A stretch of DNA of 53,826 bases from an uncultured Planctomycetota bacterium (GCA_902796885.1 CADBQY010000204.1:1-53826), one strand, 5' to 3'; shown: positions 1-11,206, numbered from the stretch's first letter. Numbers and translations are program-made. The notes: generated from the letters alone by a model not told the origin.

Positions 1-14
1 TGAGAGGGCGGGAA

Positions 15-86
15 TGACCCTGACGGGAATCGAACCCGTATCGCGGCCTTGAAAGGGCCGTGTCCTAACCGTTAAACGACAGGGCC
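15..86 (-). tRNA. tRNA-Glu (anticodon TTC)
   Basis: Cloverleaf read on the minus strand: acceptor GGCCCTG pairs with CAGGGTC (one G-T), discriminator A, seven-base anticodon loop CTTTCAA with anticodon TTC, T loop TTCGATT. 72 nt; the CCA tail is not encoded, so it must be added afterwards. It lies 72 nt downstream of tRNA-Cys in the same direction and has a promoter of its own in the spacer. Confidence 0.96.
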
Positions 87-121
87 AACCTAACGGTGTT
101 TTGGCTTGGAGAGCCGATGCC

Positions 122-149
122 ATTCTAGCATCTTTCCGCCCTCTGTAAA
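122..149 (-). promoter_or_regulatory. sigma70-type promoter for tRNA-Glu
   Basis: On the minus strand TTTACA (149-144), 16 bp spacer, TAGAAT (127-122). The predicted start is near 115, about 29 nt before the mature tRNA. tRNA-Glu can therefore be made independently of tRNA-Cys. Confidence 0.6.
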
Positions 150-158
150 GGGGGAAAG

Positions 159-231
159 AGGCGTCGACCGGATTCGAACCGGTAAATCGTGGATTTGCAA
201 TCCACTGCCTTAGCCATTTGGCTACGACGCC
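159..231 (-). tRNA. tRNA-Cys (anticodon GCA)
   Basis: Minus-strand cloverleaf with acceptor GGCGTCG/CGACGCC, anticodon stem GTGGA/TCCAC, loop TTGCAAA (anticodon GCA) and T loop TTCGAAT. The discriminator base is T, as expected for tRNA-Cys. No encoded CCA. Positions 36-37 are A-A, so this tRNA is a substrate type for MiaA, whose gene begins upstream at 1344. Confidence 0.97.
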
Positions 232-245
232 TGAGGTATGCGGAC

Positions 246-273
246 ATTATACCGATGTTCCATTATCGGTCAA
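246..273 (-). promoter_or_regulatory. sigma70-type promoter for the tRNA-Cys/tRNA-Glu pair
   Basis: TTGACC (273-268), 16 bp spacer, TATAAT (251-246) on the minus strand. Predicted start near 239, just before tRNA-Cys at 231. The remainder of 274-357 holds no gene that I can support. Confidence 0.75.
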
Positions 274-357
274 GGGGGATTTTTTCTGCACCGATTCGCC
301 CGCGATTCGCGCAAAATGGGAAACCGGGGGAAACCGGCGCGGGGCTCCCCTTTCCCG

Positions 358-1344
358 TCACTCCCCGTCCCCCTCTTTTGAGAAGCCGGCGTCATTTAAG
401 AAGATGTCGGCGATCCGCCGCGCCGCCTCGTCCGGATCGACCGGCTCGGTCATTTTGACCGGCGTCAGACCGGGGAGCGAACGGAACCAGGTCGCCTGAC
501 GTTTGGCGAACCGGCGCGTGCGGAGCTTGATCCTTTCGACGGCGTCGTCCGGCTCGGTCTCCCCCCGCAGAACGGCGAACAGCTCCTCATACCCCACCCC
601 CTGCAGCGCCGTCTTCGACAGAGGCCGGTCGAGCGCCGCCAGACGACGAACCTCCTCGGCGAACCCGTCCCGCATCATCTGATCGACCCGCCGGTTGATC
701 CGCTCGTTCAGAGTCGGCCGGTCCCAATCGAGAACGACGCCGCGGCACCGGTTCGCTTCCCCCTCTTCGGTCCGAAACTGTACCTGATGCGAAGAGATCG
801 ATCGGCCGCTGGCGCGGTAGATTTCAAGAGCGCGGATGATCCGCCGCGTGTCGTTCGGATGGAGCCGCGCCGCGTCGTCGGGCGCCCGTTGCGCCAAAAG
901 ACGGTGAAGCGCGCCCGGCTCGGCCGCTTCGCACGCGGCCAGTTCGGCGCGATACGCCTCGTCGGCGGGAGGCCCCTCGAAAATCCCGCAGAGGGCGCCT
1001 TTCAGATATAGCGGCGTCCCGCCGACGAAGAGGACCCGCCTGCCGCGCGATCGGATCTCGCCGGCGACCCGCGCCGCGTCTTTCAGATAACCCGCCAGGG
1101 AATACTCCTCCCACGGGTCGCGAATGTCGATCAGATGGTGCGGAACCCCTTCCCGCTCCCTTTCGGCCGGTTTGGCGGTTCCGATATCCATCATCCGATA
1201 GACCGCCATCGAGTCGAGCGAAATCACCTCGGCGCCGATCAGCTTCGCCAGCCGGACGCCGATTTTCGTCTTCCCCCCGGCGGTCGGCCCGGTCAGAAAG
1301 AACGCGTCGGCGATCGGGGGGATCGTTTCGCCCGAGTCGGTCAC
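358..1344 (-). CDS. miaA: tRNA dimethylallyltransferase MiaA
   Basis: Transfers a dimethylallyl group to N6 of A37 in tRNAs that read codons starting with U, giving i6A37. The P-loop GPTAGGKT is at residues 19-26, followed by the DSMAVYR and DIGTAKP motifs of the family; 328 aa is the usual length. The start is GTG at 1344, overlapping the recQ stop as GTGA, with GGGGAGGA about 7 nt upstream. It is the last gene of the overlapping hydrolase-miaB-recQ-miaA series. MiaB, which converts i6A37 to ms2i6A37, is two genes upstream, so both steps of one modification are encoded together. No convincing terminator follows before the tRNA promoter. Confidence 0.97.
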   Translation of the reverse strand: MTDSGETIPPIADAFFLTGPTAGGKTKIGVRLAKLIGAEVISLDSMAVYRMMDIGTAKPAEREREGVPHHLIDIRDPWEEYSLAGYLKDAARVAGEIRSRGRRVLFVGGTPLYLKGALCGIFEGPPADEAYRAELAACEAAEPGALHRLLAQRAPDDAARLHPNDTRRIIRALEIYRASGRSISSHQVQFRTEEGEANRCRGVVLDWDRPTLNERINRRVDQMMRDGFAEEVRRLAALDRPLSKTALQGVGYEELFAVLRGETEPDDAVERIKLRTRRFAKRQATWFRSLPGLTPVKMTEPVDPDEAARRIADIFLNDAGFSKEGDGE

Positions 1345-3198
1345 GAGAGATCCTCCCCGTCCGGCGACTCGGCGATATACTCGGCGATCACGTCGAGAAA
1401 ATCCTGCCCGTACCGCTTCATCTTATATTCGCCGACCCCCGAAACTTCGAGGAGCTCGTCGCGCGTCATCGGTTTGCGTTCGGCCATCTCCAAAAGGGTG
1501 CTGTCGCTGAAAATGCGGTACGGCGGCATCCGCTTGGCCGCGGCGAGCTCGGTTCGGCGTGTGCGCAGAAGGTCGAACAGATCCGAATCGTCCGGGATGA
1601 CGCCGCGTTCTTTCGGGACGCCGTCCCTCTTCGCGCCGCGGACGCGGGTCTTTTTCGGCGCGCGCCTTTTCGTTTCGGTCGGCTCGAAATCGATCAGTTC
1701 GAACGTCCCGCGCCCGCGCAGAATCTCCGCGCCCGCCTCCGACGTCTGCGGAATCGGATAGTCGGTGTCCGGACGCATTCGGGCCGCCCCTTTGCAGACG
1801 AGGGCGTTAAAAAGAAAATGCCAGTATTTCCTCGGCTTGTCCTTTCCGACCCCGTAAGTCGGCAGGCGGTCGTGCGCGAACTTCCGTATCCGTTCGGTCT
1901 TGGCGCCGACCAAGATATCGACCAAATGCCCGATCCCGAACCGGTTGCCGGTCCGCTGCATGGCCGAAAGCGCCTTCTGAGCGTCGACGGTCGCGTCGAT
2001 ATGCTTGATCGCGCCGCGGCAGAAGTCGCAATGCCCGCAGTTTTCGCTGGGGTACTCTTCCCCGAAATAACGCAGAATCGCCTTCCGGCGGCACTCGTCC
2101 GACTCGGCGTACCGGATCATCTGCTTGAGCTGTTCGCGCGTCACCTCGCGCGTCCGGGGGTCTTCGTACTGCTCGATAAACGAATTCTGAAGTACGACGT
2201 CCTGATACCCGAACAGGAGCAGACACCGCGCGGGCGCCCCGTCGCGGCCGGCGCGGCCGGTCTCCTGGTAGTACCCTTCGATATTTTTCGGCAGATCGCC
2301 GTGTATCACAAACCGCACGTTCGGCTTGTCGATCCCCATCCCGAACGCGATCGTCGCCACCACGACCTGGATCCGGTCGTAGGTGAAAGATTCCTGAACC
2401 CGGTCGCGCTGCGGCGCCGTCATCCCCGCGTGGTACGGAAGCGCCGCGATCCCGTGCTTTTTGAGCATCTCGGCGGTCTCCTCGACCTTTTTGCGCGTGC
2501 CGCGGTAGATGATCCCCGGCTGACCGTCGGCGGTTTTCAGAAAATCGAGAAGCTGGCGGTTCAGGTCGTCTTTCCGCTGAACCGTATAGTCCAGATTCGG
2601 CCGGTCGAACGAGGCGCGTATTTCGAAAGGATGCCGCAGTCCGAGCCGCGATTTGATGTCGGCGGCGACCCGGTCGGTCGCCGTCGCGGTGAACGCGGCG
2701 ATCGGCGCGTCGGGAAAGAGTTTCGCGATCCGTCCCAGCTCCAGATAGTCGGGACGGAACTGATGCCCCCATTCCGAAATACAGTGCGCCTCGTCGATCG
2801 CGAAGAACGAAATATTGTTTTCGAGAAGCTTTTCGGTAAACCCGGGGCTGTTGAACCGTTCCGGCGAAATATACAAAAGATCAAGCTCGTCGCGCTGCAT
2901 CGCGCCGAGCGCTTTGCCGTAGTCCGACGCCGACGTGGTCGAGTTGATCGTCGCGGCGCGCAGTCCCGTCTCGCGGGCCGAATCGACCTGGTCTTTCATC
3001 AGCGAAAGGAGCGGGCTGATCACCACGCAGACCCCTTTCAGCGTGACCGCGGGAAACTGATAGCAGAGCGATTTTCCCCCGCCGGTCGGCATGACGGCGA
3101 AAACGTCTTCGCCGCGGCAGATCGCTTTGATGATGTCTTCCTGATAGGGACGGAACTGACTGAACCCGAAAACCGATTTCAGCACGCGTATCCCGAGA

Positions 3199-3218
<20 letters not shown>
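1341..3218 (-). CDS. recQ: ATP-dependent DNA helicase RecQ
   Basis: 3'-5' DNA helicase of the RecQ family, acting in recombination repair and stalled-fork processing in the cytoplasm. Walker A GGGKS is at residues 46-50, the DEAH box at 142-145, followed by the RecQ-specific CISEWGHQFRPD stretch; motif VI is QETGRAGRDG. A zinc-binding cysteine cluster (C-R-R-K then CGHCDFC) follows the helicase core, then an RQC domain and a C-terminal HRDC domain over roughly the last 75 residues. 625 aa is normal. ATG at 3218 overlaps the end of miaB by 20 bp and the stop overlaps miaA by 4 bp, so it is probably translationally coupled. No good Shine-Dalgarno sequence is visible. Confidence 0.97.
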
Positions 3219-4598
<1,380 letters not shown>

Positions 4599-4602
<4 letters not shown>

Positions 4603-5615
4603 CGCGCGGCGCTCCCGGGTTTCGCGGCTTTGCGGGACTCCATCGTCGCCAGCGTGCCGAGGACGGTGTCGGCGCCGACCTGAAGAAACCCCAGCGCGTC
4701 GCGGTCCCCTTTGAGATAAGCCGACCAGAAGAGAGTCGTCGCCGCGCGGATCACGTTCTGATAGTCGGCGTCGGTCGCCTGACGGCGCGCGCGCAGATGG
4801 CCGCTGTAGACCATGTGGTCGCCGCCGTTTAAGATCACGTGGTACCGGTCGCTGCGGGTCATCGCGTCGAACGGAATCCGCCGCTGCCAGGCGCGCGTCG
4901 TGCCGACGATCCCGTCGTCCCGCGTCCCGGCGACGGTCATGCACGGAATCGTGATGTTTTCATAGACCACCGCGGCGTGGGCGGCGTCGCAGAAGACCGG
5001 CGGGCTCAACGGCGCGATCGCCGTAACGCGCGGATCTTTCAGCGAAGGCCCCCCGTCGGGCGGAATCTGTCCGGCGACCAAGAGCGCGCCGAGCGCCCCC
5101 AAATCGTTCCCCGAAGCTCCGATCCGGGAAAGATCGAGAATCGGGGCGAACGACGACGATTCGTTCCCCGGCGACGTGAGCCGGTCGATCGCGAAACGGA
5201 TCGCCAGCGCCCGGTCGCGGGCGTTCCAGTAGCGGCGGTAGAGTTCGCGCAGTTCGGGCATCGCGCGAAGCCGCCCGCGCCACTGCGCCTCGTCGGTTTC
5301 GGGATGATGAAGAAAGACGCCGACCACGCCGCGCGAAGCCCACATGTTCGCGAGATAGGAAAACTTTTCCGGAGCCCCTCCCAGTCCGTGCGAATAGATC
5401 ACCACCGGGCAGAGCTCCTGCGGGTCGACCGGATAATAGACCAGCGCCTCCACCGCGAGCGCCGAATGCGAAGCCGACCAGGTCACCTGAGATTTTGCGA
5501 CCGAATAGACGGGACGGACGAACGGTTCCGCGTCGGGCGACGCGAACGAGAATCGCGCCGTCGCCGCCGCGGCCCCCGTCCCGCCGATCAGTCGTAGAAA
5601 ATCGCGTCGTAACAT
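4599..5615 (-). CDS. Tat-exported alpha/beta hydrolase with Asp at the nucleophile position
   Basis: A 338 aa alpha/beta-hydrolase of the PAF-acetylhydrolase/dienelactone-hydrolase type, exported by the twin-arginine route (RRDFLRL at residues 3-9, then an Ala-rich segment). The oxyanion region is SHGLGG (75-80). At the nucleophile elbow, relatives read R-I-G-x-x-G-H-S-x-G-G; here it is RIGASGNDLGA, so Asp171 occupies the Ser position. Candidate acid residues are D233/D234, and the histidine is H267 in GGDHM. The start is ATG 5615, directly before the Tat motif; an open frame running further upstream would cross tRNA-Ser. First gene of the overlapping set leading to miaA. Substrate unknown; esterase, epoxide hydrolase or dehalogenase chemistry are all possible. 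Confidence 0.9.
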
Positions 5616-5707
5616 AGCAATCCGTTTCAGCTCCTGCGCTTCCTCACTTTTTCTGTCACCAAGCCGCGAAAAGAATCTTCGGGCGTCGCGGACGGGGAAA
5701 AACGGAG

Positions 5708-5794
5708 CGGATGAGGTGGGATTCGAACCCACGGACGGCGTAAACCGTCGCCGGTTTTCAAGACCGGTCCCTTCAACCACTCGGGCACCCATCC
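5708..5794 (-). tRNA. tRNA-Ser (anticodon TGA)
   Basis: Class II tRNA of 87 nt on the minus strand: acceptor GGATGGG/CTCATCC, anticodon stem CCGGT/ACCGG, loop CTTGAAA with anticodon TGA, and a long variable arm with a GACGG/CCGTC stem. Discriminator G, no encoded CCA. A36-A37 make it a MiaA/MiaB substrate type. It lies 92 nt before the hydrolase start, same strand, with no terminator between, so a tRNA-mRNA co-transcript is possible. Confidence 0.96.
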
Positions 5795-5806
5795 AATCTT
5801 CCCCCC

Positions 5807-5834
5807 ATTTTAGAATCGCGGGGATAAATGTCAA
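5807..5834 (-). promoter_or_regulatory. sigma70-type promoter for tRNA-Ser and possibly the miaB-recQ-miaA set
   Basis: TTGACA (5834-5829), 16 bp spacer, TAAAAT (5812-5807). Predicted start near 5800, six bases before the mature tRNA. No other promoter of similar quality is visible between the tRNA and the hydrolase. Confidence 0.75.
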
Positions 5835-5909
5835 GCGCCCGAAACATCGCCCCCGCCCGCCGACGGCGGCCGAAACCGCCTGAAATCGGCGCTTGACGGC
5901 GCGGCCCGG

Positions 5910-7559
5910 TCAATTCCCGTAAAGCGCCAGATGCCGGTAGTAGACCTCCATGCAGTAGATCGAAAGACAGGTCACGTACAGGCGCCCCCCCCCGAAACAG
6001 TAATCGTCGGCGGCGGGATCCCAGCTCCCCGCCTCGGGACTCGCCTCCGGCTCCTGGTGCGCGGGGATCTCCTTACAGAGCGCGCGGTTCCACGTCTGCC
6101 AGTAGCGGCTTGCCGCGCCGAGATGTTTTAACATCATCGACGCCGAATACCAGCCGTAGACGTTCGTCCGCTGCCGGGCGGCGGGACTCTCCTTCTTCGA
6201 GTCCGACGGGTACCGAACGAGGTTTTCCGGCTGAATCAGCGCTTCGGCGCCGCGGATCACGTGCGGGTTCTGCCGGTCCCACCCCAGGTAGATGCGGCAG
6301 AGGAGCCCCGTCGCGGTCATCGAAGGACGTTCGGTCGGTTCGACCGGCGAATAGACGTAGTCGTCCCCGTCGTTGATCGAGACCAGGTCCAGGAACCCTT
6401 CGATCTGCTCGAACGTCTCGTCCGGCACGTAGAGCCCGGCGGCGCGCGCCGACATGAGCGCCATCAGACACCAGCCGGTCACCGAAAGGTCGGATTGGGT
6501 CGACATCTCTTTCACGACCCGTTCCCGTTCCTTCTTCCGAACCAGAACCCAGTCGGTCCACTCTTCGACGTCGTAGCGCCACCCCCCCTGCCGCCGGTTC
6601 TGGCGTTCGACCAGATAGTCGACCGCCTTCTGCGCGGCGTTCAGCAGGTCTTTCCCCTTCCCGCTTTTCTTCTCCATCCCGATCAGCTCGCAGATTCCGA
6701 TCGTGCAGATCGCCTGGGTATAGAACCGGCCGGTCGTCAGCCCCTCGAAATCCCGAAAGAACGAGCCGTTCTCCCCCTGCTGTTTCAGAAGCCATTTCCA
6801 CGCTTTGCGCACCTGCGAATGATACTTGCCGGCGTACCGCGTGTTCCCGTCCCCCTGAAACGCCAGCAGCGCCAGTCCCGTCGCGGCGGTATGGTTGTCG
6901 GCCATCGCCCCGTCCCGGAACGGTTCGACGAGACTCCACGAGCCGTCGGGGAGCTGCTGTTTCTTCAGCCAGACCAGCCCACGGTTGACCGCGTCGATCG
7001 TCTTCTGATTCCCCCCGTACTTCGAAAGGAGATCGTTTTTTGTGCCCGGATCGGTCCGGCCGTCGAACAGCGTGGCGATATCGATCCGCGACTCTTCCGA
7101 CGCGGTCAGGAGCGAGTCGCTCGTCTCGTCGAAATCGAGCCGTTCGGGCGAGACGGTCTCGTCGAGATGAACGTCTTCGGGCATCGTCAGCTGGTAATCT
7201 TCGGCGGGATTCGGGTCGACGTTCCCTTCGTCGAGGGTTTCGATCTCGAGCTGATCCCCTTCCCGATCGCTGAACACGGCGTCGATCGTCATCGGCCGTT
7301 TCGCCCGCGTCTGGAAGAAAATGAGCGCCAGGATGATAAGAAAGACGATATTGATCACGCCGCTGAGGAGTCCCGACATGATCTTTTTCGAAAGCGGGAT
7401 CGGCTCGGCGCCGGAAAGGACCGGTTCCTCTTCCGCCGCGCGGTCGAAAAACTCGGCGTCTTCCGGGGTCAGGACATAAGACTCCTCATCCCCGTTCTCG
7501 TCCGTCGGAAAAGGGGGAGGAAGGTCGTATTTCCGGTAAAAGGGGGGAAGTTCTGACAA
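5910..7559 (-). CDS. membrane-anchored prenyltransferase/squalene-oxidase repeat protein
   Basis: An acidic N-terminal cytoplasmic stretch (about 60 residues, from the 7559 start) is followed by one transmembrane helix (VINIVFLIILALIFF), an acidic linker and a large extracytoplasmic alpha/alpha-toroid of the terpenoid cyclase/prenyltransferase fold. Repeat signatures visible are GLVWLKKQQ-PDGSW and WLLKQQGENGSF. Such proteins are frequent in planctomycetes and have no proven substrate; the fold alone does not imply terpene chemistry. No ATG lies near the N terminus. I prefer TTG at 7559 (MSELPPFY); an alternative TTG at 7589 adds 10 residues and lacks a Shine-Dalgarno sequence. Single gene with its own promoter. 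Confidence 0.85.
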   Translation of the reverse strand: MSELPPFYRKYDLPPPFPTDENGDEESYVLTPEDAEFFDRAAEEEPVLSGAEPIPLSKKIMSGLLSGVINIVFLIILALIFFQTRAKRPMTIDAVFSDREGDQLEIETLDEGNVDPNPAEDYQLTMPEDVHLDETVSPERLDFDETSDSLLTASEESRIDIATLFDGRTDPGTKNDLLSKYGGNQKTIDAVNRGLVWLKKQQLPDGSWSLVEPFRDGAMADNHTAATGLALLAFQGDGNTRYAGKYHSQVRKAWKWLLKQQGENGSFFRDFEGLTTGRFYTQAICTIGICELIGMEKKSGKGKDLLNAAQKAVDYLVERQNRRQGGWRYDVEEWTDWVLVRKKERERVVKEMSTQSDLSVTGWCLMALMSARAAGLYVPDETFEQIEGFLDLVSINDGDDYVYSPVEPTERPSMTATGLLCRIYLGWDRQNPHVIRGAEALIQPENLVRYPSDSKKESPAARQRTNVYGWYSASMMLKHLGAASRYWQTWNRALCKEIPAHQEPEASPEAGSWDPAADDYCFGGGRLYVTCLSIYCMEVYYRHLALYGN

Positions 7560-7590
7560 CGGTAAACCCCAAAAACAAACCGATCGCAAC

Positions 7591-7609
7591 TAACGGTATG
7601 GTCCCGTTA
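7591..7609. promoter_or_regulatory. palindrome directly downstream of the -10 box
   Basis: TAACGG-N7-CCGTTA, a perfect 6+6 inverted repeat beginning two bases after the TATAAT of the repeat-protein gene. It covers the expected start of transcription, so it could be an operator or a 5' mRNA hairpin. Confidence 0.45.
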
Positions 7610-7610
7610 T

Positions 7611-7639
7611 ATTATACCCTACGCCGGTCGAATTCCGAA
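7611..7639 (-). promoter_or_regulatory. promoter of the prenyltransferase-fold gene
   Basis: Perfect TATAAT at 7616-7611 on the minus strand, with a weak -35 (TTCGGA, 7639-7634) 17 bp upstream. Predicted start near 7604. Confidence 0.5.
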
Positions 7640-7727
7640 CGGCAAATCGCCGGGCGCGGCGTGACACAATACCGTCTCGTTTCTACATTTTTTCCATCTT
7701 AACACGAGCTAACATTTCACAAGTTCC

Positions 7728-7766
7728 AAAAAAAGCGGCGGTCGAAAAAAATCGGCCGCCGCTTTT
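7728..7766 (-). terminator. rho-independent terminator of sbcC
   Basis: Minus-strand hairpin with stem GCGGCGG/CCGCCGC (arms 7756-7762 and 7735-7741), extended by flanking A-T pairs and followed by seven T (7734-7728). It begins 20 nt after the sbcC stop. Confidence 0.85.
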
Positions 7767-7782
7767 CGATAAACGCCGCAGG

Positions 7783-10700
7783 TTACTTTTTCCCGCGTTT
7801 TTTCGGCTTCGCGGAAGGTTCCCGTTCTTCCGCTCCGCGCGTCACGCCGGGTCCGTTCAGAATGCTCCTCCCCCCGCCGATCTTCTCAGCTTGAATCTGG
7901 GTCTGAATCCGGCTCTCTTCTCCCCGCAGCTTTTCCACATGGGTAACAATACCGATCGTTTTCCCCTCCCGCTGCAACTGTTCAAGTACGTCGATCGCGT
8001 TTTCCAAAGCGTTTTCGTCGAGTGTTCCGAACCCCTCATCCAAGAAAAACGTGTCGATCTGAACATTTTTCCCGGCAAGGCGCGAGATACCGAGCGCCAA
8101 CGCGAGACTAACCATAAAACGTTCGCCTCCGGAAAGGTTTTCGACAACACGAACGTCCCCGCCCTGTTCGAAGTCGATCACGTCCAGATTGAGATTGACA
8201 CGGGATTCGCCCGAAGATGTTTCGGTTTCCTTTGAATCGGTGTCGCTCGTCACAGATTCGTCTTTCACCTTCTTCTTTTTGCGGTCATCCGTGTTCTTTT
8301 CCGGTTCTTCTTCGCGTCGCTTCAACCGGTATCGAGGCACCATTTTTTCCAGCCATTCGTTCGCGTACTGAACCACCCGGTCGAAAGTAAGCGTCTGGAC
8401 GTAATTGGAGAAAGAGTTTTTATTAGGGCCAATGACGTCCCAAAGCCTTTTCCACTTTTGATACTCTTTTTTGGCCGTTTCCATTTCCCCTTGTAGTTGC
8501 TCGGTTTTTTCACGGTTCCTATCGTCGAGCGACAGTTGGGACTTTTTGTCGGTAAGCTCTTCCTCGTTTTTCCGCAGTTCGCGTTCGGTCTCGTCCCGTT
8601 CGATTTCGAGTTCTTCAACGGATTTGTCCGTTTTGTGCATGCCGATTTTTTCCTGAAGAGCCTTCTCGTTCAACTCCCTTTCCGTCTTAAGACGGGTTCG
8701 TTCATTTTCAAGCTGTTGTTTTTGTTCTCGAATCCGGCCGCGAACTTCCGGCTTAAGACACGCTCCCTTAAAATCGTCTCGATTTTGAAAGCCCTTCTGT
8801 TGAATCGCTTCGTTAAACGAATCGGTCAGTTCCCGTAATGTTGCATTTTCCTCCTTGATCTCCCCTTCCAGACGTGTTATATCGCGCCGGCACTGATCCC
8901 GCTGTTTTTCAGCATCATTTTTAGACTCGGCCAAGTCTTTGACTTTTTTATCGGCGACCGTTACGGCATCGCGAACTTGTTTTTCCACTTCGTCCGGATC
9001 TTTGTCGCCGAACAATTCGGCGCGTTCCCTTTTTTTCTCCGCCAATTTGGACTCGTCGTCACCCAAGATTCGTTTCGCTTTGTCGCGTTCCTTTTCAGCC
9101 TCGGCCATTGTATTTTTCAGAACAGCCGCTTCCGTTTCCAGTGTTCCGATCGCCTTTTTCGTCTCATCTCTCGCTTCGCTGTGGCTCTGCCACTTTTCCT
9201 TGCGTTCCGCGAGTCTTTTAAGAACCGCTTCCGCGTCGGCAAGGTCCGCCTGAAAAACGCCAAAACTCTCTAATTTGCCGACCAATCCGTTCTCCATTGT
9301 TCTGACTCGATCGGCAATTTCATCGCGCCGTTGCCCCCGCTCTTCACGGATTTGCTCTTTGTGTTTAATATCGCCGTTGATATTCCGCAAGTCGCCCTGC
9401 GCATTGCGTAAGCCGTTCTGTTCGTCGCTGACAGTTTTCTTCGCTTTCTCGATTTTCTCGAAAAGACGACGTACGGTCTGAAGCCGTTCATCCATTTCGT
9501 CAAGCTTCGTTTGTTCCTCATTCCCCGAAGGAACATTACCCAGCGCGTAGGGGTGATGGACTGCACCGCACAAGGGACAGGGGGATCCGTCCTGCAATTG
9601 GCGACGTTGTTCTTCGAAATCGGCAACGGCTTTGAACGCGGCGACCTTTCCGGCTTGCTCGTCCCGTGCCCGTTCAAGTTCTTGAATCGTCAAACCTTTT
9701 AAAAGTTTCTCTTTCTCTTCTTCAAGTTCGTTAAGACTCTGATTTGCCTTGTCGAATATCTTCCGCTGATTATCGATTTGCCGAACTTTATTCTCCGCCG
9801 CCTTTTTTATGTTTTCCAGGTCTTTTTCCGCTTCAGCCACGGACGACTCCGCGCCTTCCTGAAGCTTCTTCTGCTCGGCCAAATTGCGAAGTAATTCTCT
9901 GATTCCGTCATAAGCAACAATAAGCTTCCCGTCGTCGGAATGATCCTTAAGATACTCCTCTTGCCGCCGCAGTTCCTCGTTTTTTAGACTGAGCGCTCCT
10001 TCTTTTTCCGTTACCCCCATTTCAGCCTCACGAAACTTCTGAACACGCCCGTCATACTCCTTCTCTGCTTCTTTTCGGTTCTCTTCAAGGTTCGACAGCT
10101 CGCGGTCCGCCATCCTGACTTTAAGAATGACCGGCCGAGCCTTTTCATCTTCCTCCTCGCGTTTTGCCAAATCTTCCCGTGCTTTATCAAGAAGTTCTTC
10201 CGCGGATTTCAGCTCCTTCTCTTTTTCAATCAGCTGTTCCGACGTGGTCTCCAAACGATCCCGTTTTACAATCAAAATTCCTTCTTGAGTACAGAGTTTG
10301 TCGTGAACCCCCTCGATTTCCGCGGCTCGCTCCGCCGCTTCAAGTTTTATTTCCTGGACCTTAAAACTCTCTGTTCGTTCACGAAGCTGATCCTCTTTTT
10401 CGGTAATTCCGACACCGATTTCTCTGAGCTTCCCTATCTCGGCATGCCAATTCAAAGATTCTTTGATTTGATCACGTTTCTTTCCGAGCTCTTCTCTTCG
10501 GGATTCAAAACTGCAAACGGATTTCTCGAGTTCGGAACGCTCATCTTCGGTTAATAACGAAACTTCACTGATTCTTTCCGTGATATCTTTCCATTTGTCT
10601 TCTTTCGCTTTCTTTCGGTCATAAGCCTCACTTGATATCTCGTCGTAAATCTGCGATCCCGTGATTTCTGTAAAGAGCGCGCTTTTTTCTTTCGAACTCG

Positions 10701-11187
10701 AAGCAAGAAATCGGTCAAAATTCCCCTGGGTCAGCATGACCGTGCGTGTAAACTGAGAATAATCAAGTTTAATCAGATCGGCAATATATTTATCCGTTTT
10801 ACTCGCGGCGCTTTCTAAAAGATTTCCGTCGCCGTCACTGACCTGATGCCGGGCGGGATTCAAATTCCCGTTGCGGTTAACTTCTTGTGCCCAGGACGCG
10901 ATGTACCGTTTCCCGTCGGTCTCGAATAGGAGCTGGGCGGAACAGACATCGGCACCTTTCGAAAAAACAACGGACTTTTTATTCTTTTTATCGCTGATTT
11001 GCTCTATACGGGGCGTTGTTCCGAAAAGAGCCAGACAGATCGCGTCGAGTATGCTTGTCTTGCCGGAACCGGTCGGACCGCTCAACACAAAAAGACCGTT
11101 TTCGGTATACGCGGGATTTTCAAAATCGATCGTCCATTTGCCGTAAAGCGAATTGATATTCTGGAATGTAAGCTTCAGTAATTTCAT
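7783..11187 (-). CDS. sbcC: exonuclease subunit SbcC (Rad50-like SMC ATPase)
   Basis: ATPase partner of SbcD; the complex cuts DNA hairpins and protein-blocked ends. Walker A GPTGSGKT is at residues 37-44. Two long Glu/Lys/Arg-rich coiled coils flank the zinc hook CPLC near residue 536. The C-terminal head carries LSGGE (about 1020) and Walker B LDEGFG (about 1049). 1134 aa is in the usual range. The start is ATG 11187 (MKLLKLTFQNINS) with GGAA 10 nt upstream; a GTG at 11226 would place 13 odd residues in front and overlap sbcD. A Lys/Asp/Glu-rich insert of about 40 residues precedes LSGGE. The gene is visibly richer in A+T than its neighbours, like sbcD. Confidence 0.97.
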   Translation of the reverse strand: MKLLKLTFQNINSLYGKWTIDFENPAYTENGLFVLSGPTGSGKTSILDAICLALFGTTPRIEQISDKKNKKSVVFSKGADVCSAQLLFETDGKRYIASWAQEVNRNGNLNPARHQVSDGDGNLLESAASKTDKYIADLIKLDYSQFTRTVMLTQGNFDRFLASSSKEKSALFTEITGSQIYDEISSEAYDRKKAKEDKWKDITERISEVSLLTEDERSELEKSVCSFESRREELGKKRDQIKESLNWHAEIGKLREIGVGITEKEDQLRERTESFKVQEIKLEAAERAAEIEGVHDKLCTQEGILIVKRDRLETTSEQLIEKEKELKSAEELLDKAREDLAKREEEDEKARPVILKVRMADRELSNLEENRKEAEKEYDGRVQKFREAEMGVTEKEGALSLKNEELRRQEEYLKDHSDDGKLIVAYDGIRELLRNLAEQKKLQEGAESSVAEAEKDLENIKKAAENKVRQIDNQRKIFDKANQSLNELEEEKEKLLKGLTIQELERARDEQAGKVAAFKAVADFEEQRRQLQDGSPCPLCGAVHHPYALGNVPSGNEEQTKLDEMDERLQTVRRLFEKIEKAKKTVSDEQNGLRNAQGDLRNINGDIKHKEQIREERGQRRDEIADRVRTMENGLVGKLESFGVFQADLADAEAVLKRLAERKEKWQSHSEARDETKKAIGTLETEAAVLKNTMAEAEKERDKAKRILGDDESKLAEKKRERAELFGDKDPDEVEKQVRDAVTVADKKVKDLAESKNDAEKQRDQCRRDITRLEGEIKEENATLRELTDSFNEAIQQKGFQNRDDFKGACLKPEVRGRIREQKQQLENERTRLKTERELNEKALQEKIGMHKTDKSVEELEIERDETERELRKNEEELTDKKSQLSLDDRNREKTEQLQGEMETAKKEYQKWKRLWDVIGPNKNSFSNYVQTLTFDRVVQYANEWLEKMVPRYRLKRREEEPEKNTDDRKKKKVKDESVTSDTDSKETETSSGESRVNLNLDVIDFEQGGDVRVVENLSGGERFMVSLALALGISRLAGKNVQIDTFFLDEGFGTLDENALENAIDVLEQLQREGKTIGIVTHVEKLRGEESRIQTQIQAEKIGGGRSILNGPGVTRGAEEREPSAKPKKRGKK

Positions 11188-11206
11188 ATCGGACGGTTCC
11201 TTTCCT

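Noticed and set aside
4603..4944. N-terminal extension of miaB
   Set aside because: The extra 114 codons are Arg/Asp-rich out-of-frame hydrolase sequence; MiaB proteins begin at the MNKKFHIVTTGCQ region.
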